Positions 35,404 to 43,798 of a stretch of DNA of 64,000 bases are shown piece by piece. Position 1 is the stretch's first letter. The number at the start of each line of letters is the position of its first letter. Origin of the DNA: Siansivirga zeaxanthinifaciens CC-SAMT-1 (GTDB lineage: Bacteria; Bacteroidota; Bacteroidia; Flavobacteriales; Flavobacteriaceae). The stretch covers positions 554,001 through 618,000 of the forward strand of contig NZ_CP007202.1 of assembly GCF_000941055.1 (NCBI RefSeq). Reading direction: 5' to 3'. The notes under the pieces are model-generated. The model was not told the DNA's origin, did not search any database, and was given only the letters and a program-made list of their open reading frames with translations. Made by a program: the position numbers and the translations under genes.

Positions 35404-36255
35404 TTAATTTAGAGCAATATTATCAATTAGTCGAATATCATCTGCATAAACGGCTATAAATGCTCTGTGCATTTTTGTTTTAGATTTTCTTTTTACTGTT
35501 TTTAGGGTTTCAGCATCTGCTATTATAAAATATTCTAATTTTAATAATTCATGCTTAGCAAATTGTTTTTCAACCCATTGCATAACTTCATTAGCACTTT
35601 TTGTGCCAAAATATTGTTTTGCCAGTTTTAATGTTTTAAATATAAAAGGCGCCGCTTCTTTATAGGCTGGCTTTAACCTAACATTTCTAGAACTCATGGC
35701 TAAACCCGATGGTTCTCTGTAAATATCGCAACCAATAATTTTAACAGGAATACGGTGCTTTTCTACCAGTTTTTTTATAATTTGAAGCTGCTGAAAATCT
35801 TTCTCACCAAAGTAAGCCTGCTCGGGTTTAACAATTTCAAACAAGCGTTTAACTATAGTGCCAACACCGTCAAAATGACCGGTTCTAAATTTACCTTCCA
35901 TTTCAAACTCCAATCCGTCATAATCAAAATGCTCTGAAATGGCTTCTTCGCCATAAACATCTTCTACGGTTGGTGCATACACCAAAATACGGTCTTCACT
36001 TAAACCTTCTAATAATTTAATATCATTTTCTAAAGTTCTAGGATACTTTATTAAGTCTTCTTTGCTATCAAACTGGGTTGGATTTACAAAAATACTCACA
36101 ACAACTTTATCGTTGTTTTCTAAAGCCGTTTTAACCAATGCCAAATGCCCTTCATGTAAAGCGCCCATGGTTGGCACTAACCCCAAGGTTTTTTGTTTAG
36201 CTCTTAAGGCATCAATAACCGCTATAATTTGTTGTTTTTCTGAGTAAACTTCCAC
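35404..36255 (-). CDS. panC: Pantothenate synthetase
   Basis: A 283-residue ligase joining pantoate and beta-alanine with ATP, the last step of pantothenate synthesis. The class I HIGH-type motif appears as TMGALHEGH (29-37), and the conserved VVSIFVNPTQF, FHGVGTIVKRLFEI-type segment (here FDGVGTIVKRLF), GEKDFQQL and MSSRNVRL are all seen. Length equals that of E. coli PanC. It heads the leftward run of five genes. A perfect -7 box (TAAGTTTG) is 24 bases upstream, back to back with the promoter of the rightward leader. Confidence 0.96.
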   Translation of the reverse strand: MEVYSEKQQIIAVIDALRAKQKTLGLVPTMGALHEGHLALVKTALENNDKVVVSIFVNPTQFDSKEDLIKYPRTLENDIKLLEGLSEDRILVYAPTVEDVYGEEAISEHFDYDGLEFEMEGKFRTGHFDGVGTIVKRLFEIVKPEQAYFGEKDFQQLQIIKKLVEKHRIPVKIIGCDIYREPSGLAMSSRNVRLKPAYKEAAPFIFKTLKLAKQYFGTKSANEVMQWVEKQFAKHELLKLEYFIIADAETLKTVKRKSKTKMHRAFIAVYADDIRLIDNIALN

Positions 36256-36279
36256 CGTTTAATTTAAATTTAATGGGTG

Positions 36280-36287
36280 CAAACTTA
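36280..36287 (-). promoter_or_regulatory. -7 box for panC
   Basis: Minus strand reads TAAGTTTG, a perfect TAnnTTTG match, 24 bases upstream of the panC ATG. The divergent box at 36319 lies 31 bases away, so the two promoters share one short control region. Confidence 0.5.
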
Positions 36288-36318
36288 AGATTTTACAACC
36301 AATCTGCATAAAATTTTG

Positions 36319-36326
36319 TACTTTTG
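36319..36326 (+). promoter_or_regulatory. -7 box for the leader/glycogen-synthase-like unit
   Basis: TACTTTTG, a perfect TAnnTTTG match on the plus strand. The next start codon is 200 bases downstream, implying a long untranslated leader. Confidence 0.5.
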
Positions 36327-36333
36327 CGTGTTT

Positions 36334-36525
36334 TTTATTTTCAATTATAGAAAGTAGATACCCATTAAATCGAGTATTCTACATGAAGTAGGCTTTTAAA
36401 AGGTCTTGAAAATGCTGTTTTTTTTTAAAATTCAGCAGCGAAAAAAACAAAAAAACAAGCTCATTTTCAATTATTTAAAATTGATTGAATGCGCTTAAGA
36501 ATTATTAAGCAATAAAACCAGACCC
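36334..36525 (+). promoter_or_regulatory. Structured ~190-nt leader (or small RNA)
   Basis: No open frame is credible here, but the region is rich in pairing. GTAGATAC (36354-36361) pairs with GTATTCTAC (36374-36382, one bulge). TTGAAAATG (36406-36414) pairs with CATTTTCAA (36462-36470), enclosing a T-tract and TGCTG/CAGCA arms. GCTTAA (36493-36498) pairs with TTAAGC (36505-36510) just before the ATG. TTTTCAATTAT also occurs twice (36338-36348, 36464-36474), so alternative folds are possible. It matches no riboswitch I recognise; a cis-regulatory leader or a separate small RNA both fit. Confidence 0.4.
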
Positions 36526-37335
36526 ATGAAAGATAAGAGGATATTATATGTATCATCTGAAGTAGTTCCTTATTTACCTGAAACCGAAATCTCTTCAATG
36601 TCGTTTGAAGCGCCTAGACTTGTAAATCAGCAAGGTGGACAAATAAGGATTTTCATGCCTCGATATGGCAATATTAACGAAAGAAGACATCAATTACATG
36701 AAGTTATAAGACTTTCTGGAATAAATTTGGTAATTAACGATCTCGATATGCCACTTATTATAAAAGTAGCATCCATCCCTAAAGAGCGTATTCAAGTATA
36801 TTTTATTGATAACGACGAATATTTTAAAAGAAAAGCCACGTTAACCGATGAAGACGGTAAATTGTTTACCGACAACGATGAACGCGCTATTTTTTTTGCT
36901 AAAGGTGTTATTGAAACCGTTAAAAAATTAAATTGGTCGCCAGACATTATTCATGTTCATGGTTGGTTAGCTTCTTTGCTGCCAATTTATCTTAAAGAAT
37001 ATTACAAAGACGAACCTTTATTTAGCGAAAGTAAAATTGTTACTTCGGTATACAATCAAAGTTTTAACAATACGTTAAATAAAGATATGATTAATAAAGT
37101 TAAATTTGATGCTATTAATGAAGATGCTATAAAAGTTCTTGAAGAACCTTCTTATACTAATTTAATGAAAGTGGCTATCGATTATTCTGACGCTTTAATA
37201 GTTGGCTCTGAAGATATTCCTGCAGAATTAGAAAGTTATTTAAAAGCATCAAATAAACCTGTATTAGAATACAAAAACAAAGATGAATTTGGTTCTGCTT
37301 ACACTAAATTTTTTAGTGAAACCGTTTTAAGCTAA
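36526..37335 (+). CDS. Glycogen/starch-synthase-like N-terminal domain protein
   Basis: A 269-residue protein resembling only the N-terminal Rossmann half of GT5 glycogen synthases: ILYVSSEVVPYL at the start, MPRYGNINERRHQLH, and IIHVHGWLASLLPIYLK at about 141-157. The ADP-glucose KTGGLGDV motif is replaced by an unrelated run after PYLPETE, and the second Rossmann domain that carries the nucleotide-sugar site is absent; the frame stops naturally and DUF4270 follows at once. Glycogen synthesis by the usual mechanism is therefore unlikely. I have seen this short form in Bacteroidota, next to DUF4270 and glmS, so it seems a stable family and not a pseudogene. Role unknown, perhaps regulatory or sugar-sensing. 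Confidence 0.8.
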   Translation: MKDKRILYVSSEVVPYLPETEISSMSFEAPRLVNQQGGQIRIFMPRYGNINERRHQLHEVIRLSGINLVINDLDMPLIIKVASIPKERIQVYFIDNDEYFKRKATLTDEDGKLFTDNDERAIFFAKGVIETVKKLNWSPDIIHVHGWLASLLPIYLKEYYKDEPLFSESKIVTSVYNQSFNNTLNKDMINKVKFDAINEDAIKVLEEPSYTNLMKVAIDYSDALIVGSEDIPAELESYLKASNKPVLEYKNKDEFGSAYTKFFSETVLS

Positions 37336-37358
37336 CCAATTACATTCATAAAATTTAT

Positions 37359-38972
37359 ATGAAAAAGAATTTTAAAGCCCTTAAATTTTTCGCAGTTTTA
37401 GCCCTTATTATTTCATCTTTTATAGCTTGCGATAAGGAATTTACAAATATTGAAAGTGATGTACTTGGTGAAAACAATGCTAATTTTAATAAAGACGTTG
37501 AAACCTTAGACATAACAGCATACAACAAAAAGTTGTCTTCTGTTCAAATTAATGGATTGCCTGCAAATCTATTAGGTGTATTTAACGATCCTGCCTACGG
37601 TAAAACAACGGCAAGTATTGTATCTCAAATTACACCAACTACCTTTAGCCCAGATTTTGGTGTTAACACGGTTATAGATTCTGTAGTGTTAACTATTCCT
37701 TATTTTTCTAGAGCCGTAACAGACTCCACTTACACCATCAAAGATTCTTTATATGGTAAAGCCGAAAGTCCGTTCAAATTATCTATTTACCAGAATACTT
37801 ACTTTTTAAGGGATTTTGATCCTACAAGCGCCTTAGGAAACACGCAACGATATTTTTCATTACCTGACGGAACAGTATCAGACGGAAATTCTGTAATTAA
37901 TTTCGAAAACTTTAAAAATCCTACACCTATTTTTGAAATAAACGAATTTACACCAAGCGATAAACGAATTCGTTTAGATTCTTACAATACTGCTGGCGAG
38001 TTACAAACTAATTACATAGCGCCTGCGATGCGTTTTAAATTAGATACAGACTTTTGGAAACAAACCATTATTGATGCACAAGATGCAGGTTATTTTGCAA
38101 ATGCAAATAGTTTTAAAAACTACTTTAGAGGCTTATATATTAAAGCCGAACCTATTGGTAATAGTGGTAATATGATGCTATTAAACTTAGCTTCGACAAC
38201 TGCCAACATCGTAATATATTACACCAAAGATTCTACAGTAGAAAATGAAAGAATAGGAGCTAGCTATATATTTAATTTTTCTGGAAATATTTTAAATACT
38301 TTTATTAATGATTATAGCATTGCTTTAACCGATGGCGATACCAATGCTGGAGATACATCGCTTTACCTAAAAAGCACCGAAGGTTCTATGGCTGTGGTAG
38401 ACTTATTCTCTGGAACTTCTATTGAAGACTTTAAAAAAGCCTACAGACAAACAACGACAACAGGCGATTATATAAAAGGAACAAATGGCAATTATTTATT
38501 AAAACGCTTAATAAATGATGCGCAATTAATTGTTTTTGAAGATACTTCTATAAATACAGACAACATACCAGACTACCATAAATACGACCGTATTTATGCA
38601 TACGACCTAAAAAATAATCAGGAAACTATAGATTATCAAATAGATCAAATTAGTAACACTCAATTTCCTATTAGTTCTAAATTAATAAGTTTAAGCCAGC
38701 GAGATACCATACAAGCGCGTTATAAAATTAGACTTACAGAACATTTAAATAGTATCTTGTTACAAGATTCTACTTCTACAAAAATAGGATTAGTAATATC
38801 TAATAATGTTAACGTTACGTCACCATCCAAAGTTTTAAATAACAACGAATTAACAGGCGTTCCTGTCTCTGCGGTAAATATGCCCAGAGGCACTATTTTA
38901 TTCGGAACAAACAATAATGTTCCAGCGAATAAAAAGATGAGATTAGAAATATTTTTCACCGAACCAAAGTAA
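37359..38972 (+). CDS. DUF4270 family lipoprotein
   Basis: A 537-residue lipoprotein with lipobox FIAC (Cys24), followed by Asp-Lys-Glu. The rest is predicted beta-rich. DUF4270 hallmarks are the early ...YNKKLSSVQINGLPANLLGVFNDPAYGKT (as separate blocks), the repeated VIDSVVLTIPY strand, LSIYQ, and the C-terminal LRIEIFFTEP-like ending (here MRLEIFFTEPK). The family is widespread in Bacteroidota and uncharacterised. It lies between the glycogen-synthase-like gene (23-base gap) and glmS (15-base gap), so the three probably share a transcript. A link to amino-sugar or envelope synthesis through glmS is inference. Confidence 0.88.
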   Translation: MKKNFKALKFFAVLALIISSFIACDKEFTNIESDVLGENNANFNKDVETLDITAYNKKLSSVQINGLPANLLGVFNDPAYGKTTASIVSQITPTTFSPDFGVNTVIDSVVLTIPYFSRAVTDSTYTIKDSLYGKAESPFKLSIYQNTYFLRDFDPTSALGNTQRYFSLPDGTVSDGNSVINFENFKNPTPIFEINEFTPSDKRIRLDSYNTAGELQTNYIAPAMRFKLDTDFWKQTIIDAQDAGYFANANSFKNYFRGLYIKAEPIGNSGNMMLLNLASTTANIVIYYTKDSTVENERIGASYIFNFSGNILNTFINDYSIALTDGDTNAGDTSLYLKSTEGSMAVVDLFSGTSIEDFKKAYRQTTTTGDYIKGTNGNYLLKRLINDAQLIVFEDTSINTDNIPDYHKYDRIYAYDLKNNQETIDYQIDQISNTQFPISSKLISLSQRDTIQARYKIRLTEHLNSILLQDSTSTKIGLVISNNVNVTSPSKVLNNNELTGVPVSAVNMPRGTILFGTNNNVPANKKMRLEIFFTEPK

Positions 38973-38987
38973 CCCAACCAAAATATT

Positions 38988-40835
38988 ATGTGCGGAATTG
39001 TTGGTTATATAGGACATAGAGAAGCCTATCCTATAATTATTGAAGGTCTTAAACGATTAGAGTATCGAGGTTACGACAGTGCTGGTGTTGCCTTGTTTGA
39101 TGGAGAAAATTTAAAAGTTTCCAAAACAAAAGGCAAAGTTTCAGACTTAGAAATTTTATGTGAAAAAGAAAATACTAAAAATGGAAGCCTTGGTATTGGT
39201 CATACCAGATGGGCAACTCATGGCGTCCCCAATGATGTTAACTCGCATCCACATATCTCCAACTCAGGAAATCTGGTAATTATTCATAATGGAATTATCG
39301 AGAATTACGAGTCGCTAAAAAAAGAGCTTATATCTAGAGGTTATACTTTTAAATCTGATACAGACACCGAGGTTCTTATTAATTTAATTGAAGAAATAAA
39401 AAAGAACGAAAATGTAAAGCTTGGCAAAGCCGTACAACTAGCTCTTAACGAAGTGGTTGGCGCTTATGCTATAGCTGTGTTCGACAAAAACAGACCAGAA
39501 GAAATTATTATTGCTCGACTAGGAAGCCCATTGGCTGTTGGAGTTGGCAAAGATGAATATTTTATTGCAAGTGATGCATCTCCCTTTTTAGAATATACTA
39601 AAAATGCTATTTATCTTGAAGATGAAGAAATGGCTATAGTTAGTATTGAAAAGGGCATTAAGGTTAGAAAAATTAAAGACGATTCTTTAGTAGCGCCATA
39701 TATTCAAGAGTTAAAATTAAACCTTGAACAAATTGAAAAGGGAGGCTACGACCATTTCATGCTCAAGGAAATTCACGAACAACCTAAAGCAATTACAGAC
39801 ACTTACCGTGGACGATTGTTACGAAGCGAGGCTATCATTAAAATGGCTGGTGTTGAAGATAACATGAAAAAGTTTCTTAATGCAAATCGCTTTATTATTG
39901 TGGCTTGCGGAACATCATGGCATGCAGGTTTGGTGGCAGAATATATTTTTGAAGATATTGCCAGAATACCTGTTGAAGTAGAATATGCTTCAGAATTTAG
40001 ATATAGAAACCCGGTTATTACCGAAAATGATGTCGTTATCGCCATTTCTCAATCGGGAGAAACAGCAGATACATTGGCAGCTATAAAACTAGCAAAATCT
40101 AAAGGTGCTTTTGTTTTTGGCGTTTGTAATGTTGTAGGCTCTTCTATTGCCAGAGAAACCGATGCCGGAGCGTACACGCATGCAGGACCAGAAATTGGGG
40201 TGGCATCAACAAAAGCTTTCACAACTCAAATTACGGTTTTAACATTAATGGCTTTAAGATTAGCGCGAGCTAAAGGAACTATAAGTAGCTCCGATTTCCG
40301 CCATCATTTATTAGAATTAGAAATGATTCCTAAAAAAGTTGAAAAAGCTTTAGAGGAAGATGAACATATTAAAAAGATAGCCGATATCTACAAAAATTCT
40401 CGCAACTGTTTGTACTTGGGGCGTGGTTATAATTTTCCTGTGGCTCTAGAAGGCGCACTAAAATTAAAAGAGATATCATACATTCATGCCGAAGGTTATC
40501 CGGCTGCAGAAATGAAACACGGACCAATTGCATTAATTGATGAAAACATGCCAATAGTTGTAATCGCCACAAAAAAAGGACATTACGAAAAAGTGGTGAG
40601 TAACATTCAGGAAATTAAATCTAGAAAAGGTAAAATTATAGGCATTGTAACAGAAGGCGACGAACAGGTTAGAGCACTTGCAGATCATGTTATTGAAGTA
40701 CCTGAAACCATCGAATCGCTTACACCTTTAATAACTACAATTCCTTTACAGTTATTATCTTATCATATTGCTGTTCTATTAGGTAAAAACGTAGACCAAC
40801 CACGTAATTTGGCAAAATCGGTTACAGTAGAATAA
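38988..40835 (+). CDS. glmS: Glucosamine-fructose-6-phosphate aminotransferase
   Basis: A 615-residue enzyme making glucosamine 6-phosphate from fructose 6-phosphate and glutamine, the entry to UDP-GlcNAc for peptidoglycan and LPS. The N-terminal Ntn glutaminase starts MCGIVGYIGHREA, with the nucleophile Cys exposed after Met removal, followed by RLEYRGYDSAG and HTRWATHG. Two SIS domains occupy about 290-430 and 460-600 (SQSGETADT; GRGYNFPVALEGALKLKE). The C-terminus is the canonical KSVTVE. It ends the three-gene unit and is followed by a strong terminator. No glmS ribozyme is expected or seen upstream. Confidence 0.98.
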   Translation: MCGIVGYIGHREAYPIIIEGLKRLEYRGYDSAGVALFDGENLKVSKTKGKVSDLEILCEKENTKNGSLGIGHTRWATHGVPNDVNSHPHISNSGNLVIIHNGIIENYESLKKELISRGYTFKSDTDTEVLINLIEEIKKNENVKLGKAVQLALNEVVGAYAIAVFDKNRPEEIIIARLGSPLAVGVGKDEYFIASDASPFLEYTKNAIYLEDEEMAIVSIEKGIKVRKIKDDSLVAPYIQELKLNLEQIEKGGYDHFMLKEIHEQPKAITDTYRGRLLRSEAIIKMAGVEDNMKKFLNANRFIIVACGTSWHAGLVAEYIFEDIARIPVEVEYASEFRYRNPVITENDVVIAISQSGETADTLAAIKLAKSKGAFVFGVCNVVGSSIARETDAGAYTHAGPEIGVASTKAFTTQITVLTLMALRLARAKGTISSSDFRHHLLELEMIPKKVEKALEEDEHIKKIADIYKNSRNCLYLGRGYNFPVALEGALKLKEISYIHAEGYPAAEMKHGPIALIDENMPIVVIATKKGHYEKVVSNIQEIKSRKGKIIGIVTEGDEQVRALADHVIEVPETIESLTPLITTIPLQLLSYHIAVLLGKNVDQPRNLAKSVTVE

Positions 40836-40851
40836 ATTAATATAAAAAACC

Positions 40852-40890
40852 AAACAGGGCTAATTTAAATAAAGTTAGCCCTGTTTTTTT
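40852..40890 (+). terminator. Terminator after glmS
   Basis: AAACAGGGCTAA (40852-40863) pairs with TTAGCCCTGTTT (40875-40886), followed by a run of T's. It lies 17 bases past the glmS stop. Confidence 0.9.
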
Positions 40891-40915
40891 ATGTCTAATT
40901 TTTACAAAATTTTAC

Positions 40916-40984
40916 TAAAATGACAATTATAACACCTTGAAATTATTAAATTTACTATGCAAGCATAACTTTTTTGTCATTTTA
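40916..40984. repeat. Widely spaced 11-bp inverted repeat upstream of a TonB receptor
   Basis: TAAAATGACAA (40916-40926) is perfectly complementary in reverse to TTGTCATTTTA (40974-40984), with 47 bases between. The pair lies 56 to 124 bases upstream of the receptor gene at 41040. The spacer also has a short ATGC-AA-GCAT dyad at 40957-40966. Two half-sites for a looping regulator, or a large leader hairpin, are both possible; chance cannot be excluded. Confidence 0.35.
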
Positions 40985-41039
40985 CTATTAAATAATTATT
41001 TCTTTATATATATTGCTTAAAAATTAAATTAATCTTAAT

Positions 41040-43793
41040 ATGAAAAAATTGCTCTCTCTATGGCTGATTTTTAGCGTTGGTATAGCCTTTTCCCAAACAA
41101 AAATATCAGGAACAGTTTTAGATGATAACAGTCAGCCCTTGCCTGGGGCAAACATTATCATCTTAGGCACTACTATTGGTACAGTCTCAGATTTTGATGG
41201 GAATTTTAATTTAACCACAGACAAAAAGCCTCCTTTTAGCCTTCAGGCTAGTAGCATTGGTTTTGATACCGTTGTTATTGAAATTACCTCTCAAAATCAA
41301 AAAGTATCATTCGTATTAAAAGAAGGCACATCTTTAGATGAAGTCGTAATTTCTGCTTCCAGAACTCCCGAACGCATTTTCGAATCGCCAGTAACAGTCG
41401 AAAGAATTGGTTTAAAAGAAATTAAAACCTCTGCTTCTGTCGATTTTTATGACGGATTAGAAAATCTAAAAGGTGTCGATGTAAATACCAACAGTTTAAC
41501 CTTCAAATCGGTTAATACGCGTGGTTTTGCAACTTTTGCGAACAACCGTTTCATGCAATTAGTTGATGGGATGGACAACTCTACTCCTGCTTTAAATTTC
41601 CCTATAGGAAATTTAGTTGGTATGACCGAAACCGATGTATTAAGTGTCGAATTACTACCTGGGGCCTCTTCGGCTTTGTATGGAGCGAATGCTTTTAATG
41701 GTATTTTATTCATGAGAAGTAAAAACCCATTCGATCACCAAGGCATTAGCGCTTCTGTAAAACGAGGTATTACATCACAAAAAGCAGCTGGAAACAACCC
41801 TTATACAGATGTTAGCTTTCGTGCAGCATACAAGTTTAGCAACAAATTTGCTGGTAAAATAAACTTTGGTTACTTACAAGGTACCGATTGGGCTGCGAAT
41901 AGCACACAAGATAAAAACCGGGTTGGAGGAACCAGAGAAAACAATATAAACTATGATGGTGTAAACGTTTATGGTGATATTGTTTCTACCAATATTAGAG
42001 CTGCTGCGGGCGGGTTAGGCATTATCCCTAACGTATCGGTAAGTAGAACGGGTTACAACGAAGCCGACCTAACCGATTATAATGCGGAAAGCGTTAAAGC
42101 CGATTGGGGTTTATATTACAGACCTTTTGAAGATGATTTCGAAATATCGTATGTTGGTAAAGTAGGTACTGGGTCTACCATTTACCAAGGAACCAATAGA
42201 TATTACATCGATGGCTTTTTCCAAGAGCAACATAAACTTGAATTAAAAAACAAAAATTTCTTTTTAAGAGGATATTTGGTTGCAGACAAAGCTGGAAACT
42301 CTTACGATATGGTTGCTACCGCTATTCAAATTAATCGTGCCTGGAAAAGTGACGAGCAATGGTTTGGAGATTATATAAACACCTTTGTAGGCGCTACTTT
42401 TAGTGGTGCTACAGAAGATCAGGCGCATGCAGCTGCAAGATTAGCTGCAGAGAATGGGCGTTTTGAACCCGGAACACCAGAATTTGAAGCCGCATTTAAT
42501 AAAAGTATTAGCGACCCAGATATTTTAACAGGTTCTAAATTTCAAGATGCATCAAAATACTATCATGCAGATGGAAATTATAATTTTAGTGATTTAATCG
42601 ATTTTGCTGAAATTCAAGTTGGTGGTTCGTACAGAAAATATAATTTAAACTCGTTTGGTACTATTTATACCGATATAGATGGCCCAATTGACTATTCTGA
42701 ATATGGAATATACACACAAATTCAGAAAAACATAGAATTAAATTATGCACTGGAATTAAAACTAACAGGTTCTGTAAGATACGATAAATCGGAGTTCTTC
42801 GATGGTTTCTTTTCACCAAGAATATCGGCTGGTTTAACAATAAATAAAAATCATAATGTAAGAGCTTCTGTGCAAACAGGATTTAGAAATCCAACAACCC
42901 AAGATTTATTTATTGGATTAGATACAGGTGCTTATGTTTTAGTAGGTTCTGCTCCAGAAAATTTAGACCGATATTCAAGACCATATAATATAAGTCCTGC
43001 CGGACAATTATTAGGGCAGCCTGCAACTATAAACCAATCCGGTCGTGCAGGTTATACAAATTCTTATACTGCCAGTTCTGCATTAGCTGCGGCTGCTAAT
43101 GGGAATGCTGCCTTGTTGGAAGTTGCTAATCCAGATATTGTAAAACCAGAACAGGTAAGTTCGGCCGAAATAGGATATAGAGGTAAATTTAGCAACATAA
43201 CTATTGATTTCAGTATGTATTACAATAAATACAAAGATTTCATCTCTCAAGGTCGTGTAATAGCCCCGTTTTATGGAAACGTGATAAGTGACGCTTCAAC
43301 CGCATTCGAGGCAATAAAAAATGACGATTTCCAAATTTATGGCACATACACCAATGCGGAAGCCGATGTAAAATCGTATGGAGCCTCCATAGGAATATCA
43401 ACTAAAGTATTTGGTGATTTTGATTTAAGCGGAAGCTATACTTATGCCAAACTCGACTTCGATCAAGCAAAATACCCAAGCTTCGTAACAAACTTCAACA
43501 CACCAGAACACAAATTCAAAGCCTCCTTTGGAAATACCGAATTATTTAAAAACTTTGGTTTTAATGTATCCTATAGATTTAGTGATGACTATTTCTGGGA
43601 AGGTACTTTTGGTGACGGTGTCGTTCCAGAATTCCATGTCGTAGATGCTCAAATTAATTATACCGTGCCAAGTATAAAATCAATTTTTAAAGCAGGAGCT
43701 ACCAATCTTACTGGTAAAGAATACTACACAGCATTTGGAACAGGCTTTATAGGATCTATGTATTACTTATCATGGACAATTAACAATTTATAA
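41040..43793 (+). CDS. TonB-dependent receptor paired with an SGNH lipoprotein
   Basis: A 917-residue outer-membrane receptor. Residues 1-18 are a signal peptide (cleavage before Gln19). A carboxypeptidase-regulatory-like domain spans about 21-105 (ISGTVLDDNSQPLPGANI), then a TonB-box-like DEVVISASRTPER and the plug at about 115-230 (TRGFATFANNRFMQLVDG, LLPGASSALYGANAFNGIL). The barrel ends SMYYLSWTINNL, unusual in not closing with Phe. The stop is five bases from the SGNH-hydrolase gene, so the two are co-transcribed and probably act on one substrate, such as an ester or lipid released at the surface (inference). The upstream 204-base gap carries a spaced inverted repeat. Confidence 0.92.
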   Translation: MKKLLSLWLIFSVGIAFSQTKISGTVLDDNSQPLPGANIIILGTTIGTVSDFDGNFNLTTDKKPPFSLQASSIGFDTVVIEITSQNQKVSFVLKEGTSLDEVVISASRTPERIFESPVTVERIGLKEIKTSASVDFYDGLENLKGVDVNTNSLTFKSVNTRGFATFANNRFMQLVDGMDNSTPALNFPIGNLVGMTETDVLSVELLPGASSALYGANAFNGILFMRSKNPFDHQGISASVKRGITSQKAAGNNPYTDVSFRAAYKFSNKFAGKINFGYLQGTDWAANSTQDKNRVGGTRENNINYDGVNVYGDIVSTNIRAAAGGLGIIPNVSVSRTGYNEADLTDYNAESVKADWGLYYRPFEDDFEISYVGKVGTGSTIYQGTNRYYIDGFFQEQHKLELKNKNFFLRGYLVADKAGNSYDMVATAIQINRAWKSDEQWFGDYINTFVGATFSGATEDQAHAAARLAAENGRFEPGTPEFEAAFNKSISDPDILTGSKFQDASKYYHADGNYNFSDLIDFAEIQVGGSYRKYNLNSFGTIYTDIDGPIDYSEYGIYTQIQKNIELNYALELKLTGSVRYDKSEFFDGFFSPRISAGLTINKNHNVRASVQTGFRNPTTQDLFIGLDTGAYVLVGSAPENLDRYSRPYNISPAGQLLGQPATINQSGRAGYTNSYTASSALAAAANGNAALLEVANPDIVKPEQVSSAEIGYRGKFSNITIDFSMYYNKYKDFISQGRVIAPFYGNVISDASTAFEAIKNDDFQIYGTYTNAEADVKSYGASIGISTKVFGDFDLSGSYTYAKLDFDQAKYPSFVTNFNTPEHKFKASFGNTELFKNFGFNVSYRFSDDYFWEGTFGDGVVPEFHVVDAQINYTVPSIKSIFKAGATNLTGKEYYTAFGTGFIGSMYYLSWTINNL

Positions 43794-43798
43794 TTATT

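Noticed and set aside
36526-37335. Glycogen-synthase-like gene as a pseudogene remnant
   Set aside because: The frame is clean, ends naturally, no remnant of the second domain lies downstream, and the same short form seems to exist in relatives.
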